Part shown: positions 16,901 through 24,563 of the stretch, in pieces
How the letters are laid out: each line of letters begins with the position of its first letter
How positions within the stretch are numbered: the stretch's first letter is position 1
Assembly (NCBI GenBank): GCA_902767365.1
Contig: CACXGX010000072.1
Coordinates: forward strand, 1 to 45,440
Source: an uncultured Erysipelotrichaceae bacterium
GTDB lineage: Bacteria; Bacillota_I; Bacilli_A; RF39; UBA660
Length of the DNA stretch: 45,440 nt
Direction of reading: 5' to 3'
Notes under the pieces: generated by a model
What the model was told of the DNA's origin: nothing
Database searches by the model: none
What the model saw: the letters and a program-made list of their open reading frames with translations, nothing else
Translations under genes and position numbers: made by a program

Positions 16901-18013
16901 ATGAAAAAAGTTAAATATATTTTTATTTTATTTTTATTTTTTAGTTGTTTAAAAGTAAATGCAATGGAGAAATTATATGATCATCTTTTAGACAATGCAG
17001 TTTATGATAATACTAAAAGTACTTATGTAAAAAAAGATGGTATTGATTTTTCATTACCTTCAAGTAATATTAAAGGCGAAGAAAAAAATACCAATGGATT
17101 AGGATTGTATATATATTCTAATTCAAAAAATAATAAGTATCCTATTGTATATTTTAGAGGTAATATACAGAATAATTTTGTTATTTTAGGTGATTTTTGT
17201 TTTCAAATTGTTAGAACCACAGATACTGGTGGAATTAAAATGATTTATGCAGGATACCATGATAATTATAAATGTAATAATAATCTTGATGATTTACATA
17301 TTGGAAAGGTATCTTATGGAGAAAGTAATAATAAGACGTATTTACAATATGCTTATTTAGATGAATCAAATAATATTATTGATTCTACAATTAAAAGTAA
17401 AGTAGATGAATGGTTTTCTAAAAATATGTTAAATTATCTTGATAATATAGAGGATTCTCCGTTTTGTAATGATTTAACTAGTGGTGTTGTTAATGCTTAT
17501 TTAATTAGAGATGAGTTATATTCAGGAAATAATCCTCCAAGCCTTAATTGTCCAAAAGAATATTCCTATACGGTGAATAGTTCTACTGGTAATGGTTTGT
17601 TAAAATACCCAGTTGGGATTATTAATGCTTCTGATTTAACTTTAGCAGGTGGTAAACTTAAGACTATAACTCCTGAATTACAAGAAAATGTCCCATATAT
17701 TTTTATCAATGTTTCATATTGGAGTATGAGTCCGTATGCTCCTAATAAGCTTATGTATCCTAATACCAAAAACAGCATTAATGATAATTTGATAACATAT
17801 ATGGCTGGAGCAAGACCTTATTTATCAATTAAAAATAATGCTTATATTAATTCTGGTGATGGTACAAAAGATAATCCTTATATTATAAATTTTAATGATT
17901 ATGTTCCTCATACAGATATAGAGTATTCTAGTAAAAGCACATATGAATTATATTATTTAGTATTATTGTTGTTTAGTGCTTTAATGTTAAAAAAAGTGAG
18001 TAAATTATGTTAA
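16901..18013 (+). CDS. Secreted, membrane-anchored surface protein
   Basis: This 370-residue protein has a signal peptide (MKKVKYIFILFLFFSC, with likely cleavage after KVNA) and a C-terminal membrane helix with basic tail (YYLVLLLFSALMLKKVSK), so it is held in the membrane. The outer domain contains YPIVYFRGNIQNNFVILGDF and QIVRTTDTGGIKMIY, blocks I associate with large secreted proteins of uncultured low-GC gut bacteria, and a late WSMSPY...MYPNT. The function is unknown and no LPxTG motif is seen. The start is ATG 16901 behind GAGGTTGAT. It stands alone between two terminators. Confidence 0.72.
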   Translation: MKKVKYIFILFLFFSCLKVNAMEKLYDHLLDNAVYDNTKSTYVKKDGIDFSLPSSNIKGEEKNTNGLGLYIYSNSKNNKYPIVYFRGNIQNNFVILGDFCFQIVRTTDTGGIKMIYAGYHDNYKCNNNLDDLHIGKVSYGESNNKTYLQYAYLDESNNIIDSTIKSKVDEWFSKNMLNYLDNIEDSPFCNDLTSGVVNAYLIRDELYSGNNPPSLNCPKEYSYTVNSSTGNGLLKYPVGIINASDLTLAGGKLKTITPELQENVPYIFINVSYWSMSPYAPNKLMYPNTKNSINDNLITYMAGARPYLSIKNNAYINSGDGTKDNPYIINFNDYVPHTDIEYSSKSTYELYYLVLLLFSALMLKKVSKLC

Positions 18014-18028
18014 GTAATTTACTTTTTT
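17999..18028 (+). terminator. Intrinsic terminator
   Basis: AGTAAATTA and TAATTTACT form a 9-bp perfect stem with loop TGTTAAG, then TTTTT. It includes the end of the surface protein gene and runs straight into the ylmH promoter. Confidence 0.85.
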
Positions 18029-18031
18029 ATA

Positions 18032-18040
18032 TGTTATAAT
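18032..18040 (+). promoter_or_regulatory. Extended -10 promoter of ylmH, giving a leaderless start
   Basis: TGTTATAAT ends 6 bases before the ATG at 18047, the normal distance from a -10 box to the transcription start. The mRNA would begin at or next to the AUG. No ribosome binding site lies between. Confidence 0.6.
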
Positions 18041-18046
18041 TTTTAT

Positions 18047-18739
18047 ATGAAAGCAGATATTTATAAAATTGAAAATAGTGTAGAAAAAGTATTAAATTAT
18101 AAGAATACTCTTTTTCTTGATGGAAATGAGTTTCTTCTTGTTAAATCAAAACTTAAAGGCGTTTTTTACAAGGTATATTATCCATATGTAGATAGTGAAA
18201 AAGTAATAATATATAGGGATGCTTTACCTGATGTTACTCTTTTTAAAATTCATTCATATTCTTTATTAAGGCATCAAGATATACTTGGTAGTATTTTATC
18301 TTTGAATGTTTCGCCAAGTTATTTAGGAGATATAATTGTTGATTCTCTTAATTATTATTTTTATATTATGAGCGATTTGAAAAACTTTATTAAAGATAAT
18401 TTAATTAGTATTGGATCTTCTAAGATTGTATTGGAAGAAATATCAATTGATTATATGAAAGATTATAAAAGAAAATATTTGGAAAATGAAATAATAGTAT
18501 CTAGTCTTAGAATAGATAATATATTATCAAAAATTATTGGTACTAATCGCAATAATGTTTTAGAAATAATAAAAAATAAAGAGGTTATATTAAATTATAA
18601 TATTTTAAATAAGAGTTCTTATATACTTAAAGAGAATGATATATTTAGTATAAGAAGAGTAGGTAAATTTAAATTTGTTGGAGTAGTTAATCATACTAAA
18701 AAGGATAATTTAATAGTTAAATATTTAAAATATTTATAA
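18047..18739 (+). CDS. ylmH: YlmH-type RNA-binding protein with S4 domain
   Basis: The 230-residue product matches the YlmH family of the Gram-positive division cluster, linked in recent work to rescue of stalled ribosomes. Conserved blocks are LRHQDILGSILSLNV, LGDIIVD and YFYIMSDLKNFI. The C-terminus carries an S4-like segment, SSLRIDNILSKIIGTNRNNV (about 153-172), and ENDIFSIRRVGKFKF. The ATG has no Shine-Dalgarno sequence and lies 6 bases past a TATAAT, so translation appears to be leaderless. The usual sepF, ylmG and divIVA neighbours are absent. Confidence 0.82.
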   Translation: MKADIYKIENSVEKVLNYKNTLFLDGNEFLLVKSKLKGVFYKVYYPYVDSEKVIIYRDALPDVTLFKIHSYSLLRHQDILGSILSLNVSPSYLGDIIVDSLNYYFYIMSDLKNFIKDNLISIGSSKIVLEEISIDYMKDYKRKYLENEIIVSSLRIDNILSKIIGTNRNNVLEIIKNKEVILNYNILNKSSYILKENDIFSIRRVGKFKFVGVVNHTKKDNLIVKYLKYL

Positions 18740-18776
18740 ATAATATGATAAGATAGAGTTAAGAAGGTTATTATGT

Positions 18777-19373
18777 ATGATAAAGGATAGAATAGATAAA
18801 ATTATTTCTTCTACTAAAGGGGAGCTTATTCATAAAAAATTGGCGTTTGATGGTGGCTTTATAAAGGTTTTTGAAGAATGTTATAAATTACCTGATGGTA
18901 GATTAATTAATAAAGAGAGTATTTCTAAAAATGATGGTAAAGATGCTGCAATTATTATTACTAGGACTACTGAAGATAAGTATTTAATAGTATTTCAAAA
19001 TAGAATCAATAATATTGTTAGTGCAGAGTTTCCAAGTGGATATATTGAACCTTTTGAGGATGTTTTAACTGGAGCTTTACGTGAAGTAGAAGAAGAGACT
19101 GGATATGTTTCTAATAGTGCTAAAATTATTGATTCTATGATTCCTAATATTGGTACGGAAAGTTCTAAAATATATATAGTATATGTAGATAATGCAGTGA
19201 AAAAGTCTTCTCAAAAACTAGATAGTGATGAATATATTAATTATGATCTTTTTTCCTTTGATGAATTGAAGTATTTAATCGATAACCAAATTATACAAAG
19301 TAGTGGTAATAAACTTGCTTTTTATCATTTGAAAGATATTATACATGAAGAAGAAAAGAGATCACATAAATAA
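18777..19373 (+). CDS. NUDIX hydrolase, ADP-ribose pyrophosphatase-like
   Basis: This 198-residue protein has the NUDIX box G-x5-E-x7-REVEEETG in GYIEPFEDVLTGALREVEEE, about residues 91-112. An N-terminal extension (GGFIKVFEECYKLPDGR) and the I-V-x-x-F-Q-N-R segment before the box are typical of ADP-ribose/NDP-sugar pyrophosphatases rather than MutT. The first ATG (18773) is out of frame and meets a stop, so 18777 is used, behind AAGAAGGTTA. A terminator-like hairpin overlaps the 3' end, yet the next gene begins only 31 bases later. Confidence 0.87.
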   Translation: MIKDRIDKIISSTKGELIHKKLAFDGGFIKVFEECYKLPDGRLINKESISKNDGKDAAIIITRTTEDKYLIVFQNRINNIVSAEFPSGYIEPFEDVLTGALREVEEETGYVSNSAKIIDSMIPNIGTESSKIYIVYVDNAVKKSSQKLDSDEYINYDLFSFDELKYLIDNQIIQSSGNKLAFYHLKDIIHEEEKRSHK

Positions 19374-19382
19374 TCTCTTTTT
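19355..19382 (+). terminator. Intrinsic terminator overlapping the end of the NUDIX gene
   Basis: AAAGAGAT and ATCTCTTT pair around a 10-base loop, followed by TT and AATTAAAA. The T tract is short, so read-through is likely. Confidence 0.5.
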
Positions 19383-19404
19383 AATTAAAAGGTGTGGTGA
19401 TGGT

Positions 19405-19887
19405 ATGAAAAAGGAAACTAAAAGATTGCTTGCTATTGGTTCTATTTTGGCTTTTCTTACATATTATGGAGTAGATTATAAGTACCATCCTAGTTATGAG
19501 ATATATGAAGATAGTAGCGAGGCTTTTGGAAGATATAGTAAGGGTAATATATATATTGGTTCTTTAAAAAAACTATTAAGTCTTGAAAACGTTTCAATAG
19601 ATGATATTTTAGTTCTTGATCAAAGATTTAGTGAATGTCCAAATATGAAAATTCTTAATTCTTATAGAGTTAATGATAAAGAAGATAGAAATGATATAAT
19701 AGAAGTGTTATGTAAATATGAAGAATGTGATCCAAGCCCATGGGAAAGAACACGTGAGTCAATGATAGTAGAATGGGAAGTTCATAATATTTTCCCTCTT
19801 AGTGATAGAACTAACGATGTTGATTTAAATAATGAAGATGAAAAAAAGTATGATAATATATTGTTAAGAAAATTATTAAAGTTATAG
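19405..19887 (+). CDS. Hypothetical protein with an N-terminal hydrophobic segment
   Basis: The product is about 160 residues from ATG 19405, behind GGTGTGGTGATGG. The first 22 residues (LLAIGSILAFLTYYGV) form a single membrane helix or uncleaved signal. The rest is soluble and acidic, with CKYEECDPSPWERTRESM and VEWEVHNIFPLS, which look conserved in style, but I do not know the family. It is followed after 8 bases by an MBL-fold hydrolase and then a P-loop protein, so the three probably share an mRNA. Confidence 0.65.
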   Translation: MKKETKRLLAIGSILAFLTYYGVDYKYHPSYEIYEDSSEAFGRYSKGNIYIGSLKKLLSLENVSIDDILVLDQRFSECPNMKILNSYRVNDKEDRNDIIEVLCKYEECDPSPWERTRESMIVEWEVHNIFPLSDRTNDVDLNNEDEKKYDNILLRKLLKL

Positions 19888-19895
19888 GAGATTAT

Positions 19896-20522
19896 ATGGA
19901 AAGTAATATTGAAGTATTTAGTCAAAGTAGTATAAAAATTAAGAAAAGTAAAATTGTTTATTTTGACCCGTTTAAAATTGATACTGAGTATCATGATGCT
20001 GACTATATTTTTATTACTCATAATCACTATGATCATTATGATGTTGAAAGTATTAGAAAAGTTATTAAGGATAATTCAATGATAATTGTTCCTAAATCTA
20101 TATATGATGAAGTATTTTCTTCTTTTTCTAATTATACTATTTATCCTGTTGAACCTTTAAATAGTTATGATATTGGAATTAGATTTGATACGATAAGAGC
20201 ATATAATAATAGTAAACAATTTCATCCTAAAGATAATAACTGGTTAGGATATATTATTTATCTTGATAATCTCTCTTATTATGTTATGGGAGACACTGAT
20301 GATACTGTCGATGCAAGAGAAGTAAAATGTGATGTTTTGTTTATACCTATTGGCGGAACGTATACAATGAATAAGGAAGAAGCTATATTTTATACAAACT
20401 TTATTAAACCAAAAGTAGTAATTCCAATTCATTATGGTTCTATTGTTGGTAATATGAGTGATGGTGAATATTTTATATCTCATTTAGATAATGATATAAA
20501 ATCGTATTTGTTAATTAAGTAG
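19896..20522 (+). CDS. Metallo-beta-lactamase-fold hydrolase (UlaG/YtkL-like)
   Basis: This 208-residue protein has the MBL metal motif THNHYDHYD (HxHxDH, about residues 47-55) following FDPFKIDTEYHDADYIF. Later ligands appear in YVMGDTDD and IPIHYG. The compact length and the opening I.I..SKIVYFDPF fit the UlaG/YtkL subgroup, which includes putative metal-dependent hydrolases of unknown substrate. The binding site is AGGAGAT. It is probably cotranscribed with the genes on both sides (8-base gaps). Confidence 0.87.
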   Translation: MESNIEVFSQSSIKIKKSKIVYFDPFKIDTEYHDADYIFITHNHYDHYDVESIRKVIKDNSMIIVPKSIYDEVFSSFSNYTIYPVEPLNSYDIGIRFDTIRAYNNSKQFHPKDNNWLGYIIYLDNLSYYVMGDTDDTVDAREVKCDVLFIPIGGTYTMNKEEAIFYTNFIKPKVVIPIHYGSIVGNMSDGEYFISHLDNDIKSYLLIK

Positions 20523-20530
20523 GTTTTTTT

Positions 20531-21058
20531 ATGAAAAATATTTTTATTGCTGGTGTTGCAAGAAGTGGCAAATCAACCTTGGCTAATTATTTTAAGAAGA
20601 AAGGGGAGTACAATTATATTCCACTTGATTATTTTGTCTCTTCTTTAAAACGTAATTTTCCAGAATTGGGTATTAAAAGTAGTGTAGTTATTGATAAAAA
20701 TAGTAGTAATAAATTAGGTATATTTCTAAGTAGAGTTATTGATATTATGAATTTTAGTGAGGAAAAGTATATTATAGATTCTGCTCATATATTACCTAGA
20801 GATATAATAAAGTATTTGAATAAAGATAAATGGGATATTTATTATTTAGGATATCCAAATATTGATCCTAGAGAAAAGTTTAATATTATTAGGAAATATG
20901 ATACAGAAAAAGATTGGTCTTATAGTAGAACTGATGAAGAACTTCTTGATATATGTAAAAAACTTGTTTTGATGAGTAAAGAAATAGAAGAAGAGTGTAA
21001 TAATCTTGATATTAAATTTATTGATACTAGTTATGGCTTAAATATTGAAAAAAACTAG
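20531..21058 (+). CDS. P-loop NTPase/kinase-like protein
   Basis: The product is 175 residues. An N-terminal Walker A reads GVARSGKST (about 8-16), with the following lid-type sequence PLDYFVSSLKRNFPE. DSAHILPRD in the middle may supply the second acidic site. The size and layout are those of a small nucleoside or adenylate-type kinase, but no substrate motif is recognised. Its stop codon overlaps that of the minus-strand gene at 21055: the four bases CTAG give TAG on both strands. Confidence 0.72.
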   Translation: MKNIFIAGVARSGKSTLANYFKKKGEYNYIPLDYFVSSLKRNFPELGIKSSVVIDKNSSNKLGIFLSRVIDIMNFSEEKYIIDSAHILPRDIIKYLNKDKWDIYYLGYPNIDPREKFNIIRKYDTEKDWSYSRTDEELLDICKKLVLMSKEIEEECNNLDIKFIDTSYGLNIEKN

Positions 21059-21095
21059 TTTCTTTTTTTTTCTGTTAATTTTAAAACTAGTTTTT
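21050..21095. terminator. Inverted repeat at convergent gene ends
   Basis: AAAAACTAGTTT (about 21050-21061) and AAACTAGTTTTT (about 21084-21095) are inverted copies around a T-rich loop. On the plus strand T residues follow the second arm. It overlaps both stop codons and the end of the minus-strand gene. Confidence 0.45.
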
Positions 21096-21501
21096 CATAT
21101 TCTTCATTTGTTATTAAACTATCTATTTTTTTATTAGGTTTAATAATTCTATTTTTATTTCTGGTTTCACAGGCAATTTCTATATTATCTAGTATTTTTT
21201 CATATGAATCATATGTTCTTTCATTTAATTCATCAAGTGTTGTTATCGTATCCCATGTATAATTTATGTCAATTCTATTTATATTTTTTAATATATGTTT
21301 TAATAATTTTCTTTCTTTAGAGATAATATTAAACATATCTTTTATTATTGTTAAACATTCATGATTAATTGTTGTAAATCCAAAAGTTACGGTACTTTTA
21401 ATATATGTTTCTATGCTTTCAAGTGCTATCCTTAAGAGTTCTTCTTTTTCTGTATTAATCATGAATTCAATGTAGTCTATTAATTCTTTTTTTTCATCCA
21501 T
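21055..21501 (-). CDS. Hypothetical helical protein
   Basis: This 148-residue product of unknown family is charged and predicted all-helical (KKELIDYIEFMINTEKEELL near the start; KLVLKLTEKKRN at the end). No motifs or membrane segments are present. On the minus strand it has a good binding site, AAGAAGTGATATT, and a TATAAT further upstream, so it is likely a real gene. It converges on the P-loop gene with overlapping stop codons; an inverted repeat of AAACTAGTTT around its end could terminate transcription. Confidence 0.65.
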   Translation of the reverse strand: MDEKKELIDYIEFMINTEKEELLRIALESIETYIKSTVTFGFTTINHECLTIIKDMFNIISKERKLLKHILKNINRIDINYTWDTITTLDELNERTYDSYEKILDNIEIACETRNKNRIIKPNKKIDSLITNEEYEKLVLKLTEKKRN

Positions 21502-21589
21502 AATATCACTTCTTTAATATATTATAATTATTATTAATTCTTTTTTCTATCTTTTTTATGTTATACTATTTAATAGGAAGGTAGTTAAT

Positions 21590-22093
21590 ATGAAGATAGG
21601 TTCTTGTTTATCTAAAAATATATATAAATGTTATAGTGAAGCAAGGGGAATTGCTCAAAATAAAAGAATTGTTTTAAAAAAGAGAAAATCTAAAACAGTT
21701 ACTTTTTTACAAACAAGTATAATTAATTCTTTTTTATTGTTAGTTATTATATTATGTTTTGTATTATATTATAACTTATCTTTTTTATTTCTTTTGTTAT
21801 CATTATTACCTTTATTATTTAATCATATTTATATATTTTTCTATTTGAGAAAAGTAAAAAATCATAGAAAATTTTCTTTTAATGTTTTTGATGAAGAGGG
21901 AATACATGATGATTCATTTTATGGTATAAAAATGATTTTTCCTTGGAAGAAAATAAAAGGGATAGTAATTGGTAAATATAGTATAGTTGTTTTAACAGAT
22001 ACTCCTTGCTATTTTTATTATGGTATAGATTCAAAAAATGATATTTTAAAAGCGGTTGATTTGTACTCTAAGAAAAAGAAAATAATATATTAG
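21590..22093 (+). CDS. YcxB-like membrane protein
   Basis: This 167-residue protein has two adjacent membrane helices (about 43-88: INSFLLLVIILCFVL, LLSLLPLLFNHIYIFF). The C-terminal strand-rich domain carries the YcxB signature: FDEEGIHDDS, FPWKKIKGIVIGKYSIVVLT. The function is unknown. A related protein of the same layout is encoded at 26039. The ATG lies behind AGGAAGGTAG. It ends at a bidirectional terminator shared with mgtE. Confidence 0.72.
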   Translation: MKIGSCLSKNIYKCYSEARGIAQNKRIVLKKRKSKTVTFLQTSIINSFLLLVIILCFVLYYNLSFLFLLLSLLPLLFNHIYIFFYLRKVKNHRKFSFNVFDEEGIHDDSFYGIKMIFPWKKIKGIVIGKYSIVVLTDTPCYFYYGIDSKNDILKAVDLYSKKKKIIY

Positions 22094-22097
22094 TAAA

Positions 22098-22123
22098 AAA
22101 AAACTTGATTATTCAAGTTTTTT
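22098..22123. terminator. Bidirectional terminator between the YcxB-like gene and mgtE
   Basis: AAAAAACTTGA and TCAAGTTTTTT form an 11-bp stem with loop TTAT. A tract before it and T tract after it serve both strands. Confidence 0.88.
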
Positions 22124-23477
22124 ATATTCCTAGTAATAATGATGCAAATCTAAAATAAATAATTAGAGATGCGGCATCTACAAGTGTTGTTATAAATGGG
22201 CTAGCCATAACTGCTGGATCTAAACCTAGCTTATTTGCTACTATTGGGAGAAAACTTCCAATTAATTTAGCAATAAGAATAGTTACTACAAGTGTTAAAC
22301 ATACTACTAGTGCAATTTTTACTCCAACATTATCTATTAACATTAATTTAGCAAAATTTGCTATAGCTAGAGTTATTCCACATAAAATGGCCACCCTAAA
22401 TTCTTTCCATAACACTTTAAATGAATCTTTATATTCGATTTCATCAAGCGATAGGCTTCTTATTACTGATACAGATGCCTGACTTCCTGCATTACCACCT
22501 GAATCCATTAACATAGGGATAAATGCTGTTAAAATAACATATGTTGATAAGGCATTTTCAAAATGAGTTATTATCTGTCCTGTAAATGTTGCACTTATCA
22601 TTAAAAGTAATAACCAAGGAATTCGTTTTTTCCAAGTTTCAAATACTCCTGTTTTCATATATGGTTTATCACTAGGTGTAATAGCGGCCATTTTTTCAAT
22701 ATCTTCAGTTGTTTCTTCTTCTATTATATCGACAATATCGTCAATTGTTATTACCCCAACAAGTCTATCTTCCATATCTACAACTGGTAGAGTAGAATAG
22801 TCATAATCTTTAAATATATTAGCAACTTCTTCTTGGTCAGTTAGTGTATTAATTGAATGCTCACATTCATGCATTATGTTATCTATTAGTGTATTTGGGT
22901 CATTTATTATGATATCTTTTACTGTTACATAACCTAAAAGTTTTCTTTCATTATCTGTTACGAAACAAGAGTCGTATGAAACAAAATCATCTTTTTGCTT
23001 TCTTATCCTTTCTATTGATTCTTTTATAGTTAATCCTTTTTTTAGGTGTATATATTCCATTGCCATTAAGGAACCAGCTGAATTATCTGGATATTTTAAT
23101 AATCTATTAATTTGTGTTCTTGTTTCTTTTGATACTCCATTTAGTAGTTTAGATACCATTACAGCTGGCATTTCATCAAAAAGATCGGCTGCATCGTCTG
23201 TAAACATATCTTCTATTATTGATGTTGCTTCATTATTAGTTAATGAAGTTATTAGTCTCATTTGAACATCTTCATCCATATTTACGAAAACATCGGAAGC
23301 TATCGACTTAGGAAGTAACCTAAACGCTTGTACAAGCTTTTCTTTTGGTAATTCCTGAATAAATTCGGCAATATCAACTTCATTCATTTCTTTAAGTATA
23401 TTTTTTGCATCACTTAGTTTTTTTGAAGATAATATTTCTTCAAATTCTTCAATTGAATATTTTTTTTCTTCTTCCAT
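22122..23477 (-). CDS. mgtE: Magnesium transporter MgtE
   Basis: This 451-residue Mg2+ channel has three parts. The N-terminal superhelical MgtE_N domain (about 1-130) has LPKEKLVQAFRLLP and DMFTDDAADLFDEMP. Two CBS domains (about 135-255) end in LPVVDMEDRLVGVITIDDIVDII. The membrane domain has five helices, with the conserved PMLMDSGGNAGSQAS pore segment and LGLDPAVMASPFITTLVDA. The minus-strand binding site is AAAGGAGG. No M-box magnesium riboswitch sequence is seen in the short upstream gap, so sensing is presumably by the protein's own N and CBS domains. Confidence 0.97.
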   Translation of the reverse strand: MEEEKKYSIEEFEEILSSKKLSDAKNILKEMNEVDIAEFIQELPKEKLVQAFRLLPKSIASDVFVNMDEDVQMRLITSLTNNEATSIIEDMFTDDAADLFDEMPAVMVSKLLNGVSKETRTQINRLLKYPDNSAGSLMAMEYIHLKKGLTIKESIERIRKQKDDFVSYDSCFVTDNERKLLGYVTVKDIIINDPNTLIDNIMHECEHSINTLTDQEEVANIFKDYDYSTLPVVDMEDRLVGVITIDDIVDIIEEETTEDIEKMAAITPSDKPYMKTGVFETWKKRIPWLLLLMISATFTGQIITHFENALSTYVILTAFIPMLMDSGGNAGSQASVSVIRSLSLDEIEYKDSFKVLWKEFRVAILCGITLAIANFAKLMLIDNVGVKIALVVCLTLVVTILIAKLIGSFLPIVANKLGLDPAVMASPFITTLVDAASLIIYFRFASLLLGI

Positions 23478-23554
23478 AGTCTTTCCTCCTTTTTAATAAA
23501 TTCATTTATATTATCATTAAAAATAAAGAATTTGTAAATATTTTTTAGCTTAAA

Positions 23555-23585
23555 AAGAAAACTTTATCATTTTAGATAAAGTTTT
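23555..23585 (-). terminator. Intrinsic terminator of the EamA gene
   Basis: On the minus strand AAAACTTTATC and GATAAAGTTTT pair, with a T-rich stretch after the second arm. It separates the transporter gene from mgtE. Confidence 0.82.
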
Positions 23586-23586
23586 A

Positions 23587-24474
23587 TTAGATACCAAGTA
23601 TTAAGAGTATTATTATTCCGATTGAAGTAATTGTTATTCCTATATATTTTTGTACACACAATTTTTCTTTTAAGAAAATTCTTGAAAGTAATAATGCTAG
23701 TAGGAAGTATGATCCAATAATTGTTGCACCAATTACAGAATCATTTGCCATTGCAAATACATAGAAGAATTGTCCTGCTGTTTCAAGTATTGCCGCAATT
23801 AATTTACTTCCATCTGCTTTTTCTATTAGTTTTTCTGATTTAATTGATAAAAATATGTAGTTTATAATTCCATATATGAAAAATGTATATTCGTATGAAA
23901 GTAGTGCTGAATCTTCACTTATAAGTTCCATTTTATCTAGATATATTGCATCTAAAAATGTACCTAGCCCATCAAGTATACAATACATTAGTGGTAATAT
24001 TATAGCTAATATCTTTAGTTTCTTTTTGTATATTTTTATGTCAAAATTTCTATTTTCTTTGTATTCTTTAATTGATACAATTAAAATTCCTATAAATACT
24101 AAAATTATTCCTAGATATACTGGTAAATCATATTTTTCTTTAAAAAATAATAATAATAATATTGCAGTGATAACTCCTGATGTATTTTGAATTGGGCTTG
24201 ATATAGATAATTCAATATATTTCAATCCTTTATAACCAATAACCATACTTGCAATATAACAAAGAGATACAGGTAAATATTTTAATATGTCTAAATAATT
24301 AATATTAAGGTTATTAACTATCATATAAATTGTTGCATGTAATCCCATTACATATCCAACGATTACTCCTGTTTTTAAGTTAGAATATTTTTCTTTTTCG
24401 TTTTTGTTTCCTATTTTATAGAATAAATCTGCTACTCCCCAACATATTAAACTTAGTAAACAATATAACATTTT
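23587..24474 (-). CDS. EamA/DMT-superfamily transporter
   Basis: This membrane protein of about 295 residues has ten predicted helices in two EamA repeats. Clear elements are LICWGVADLFYKIG at the start, SSPIQNTSGVITAILLLLFFKEKYDLP ending the first repeat, and IGATIIGSYFLLALLLSRIFLKEKL in the second; the E-K/R after each fourth helix is typical. Substrates of this superfamily range over metabolites, sugars and nucleobases and cannot be read here. The start is the ATG at 24474 behind GGTGATAAAA; a GTG 9 bases upstream lies in that site. Confidence 0.85.
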   Translation of the reverse strand, partial: KMLYCLLSLICWGVADLFYKIGNKNEKEKYSNLKTGVIVGYVMGLHATIYMIVNNLNINYLDILKYLPVSLCYIASMVIGYKGLKYIELSISSPIQNTSGVITAILLLLFFKEKYDLPVYLGIILVFIGILIVSIKEYKENRNFDIKIYKKKLKILAIILPLMYCILDGLGTFLDAIYLDKMELISEDSALLSYEYTFFIYGIINYIFLSIKSEKLIEKADGSKLIAAILETAGQFFYVFAMANDSVIGATIIGSYFLLALLLSRIFLKEKLCVQKYIGITITSIGIIILLILGI

Positions 24475-24563
24475 TATCACCAAGTATATATTATTTAAGA
24501 TATTATTTTTTTTGTCAATATATTAATAATTATTTGGTATACTATTTATAGTGAGGAGAACAT

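Noticed and set aside
23478..23556. M-box magnesium riboswitch before mgtE
   Set aside because: The gap is under 80 bases and shows no G/C-rich stems or M-box consensus pieces.
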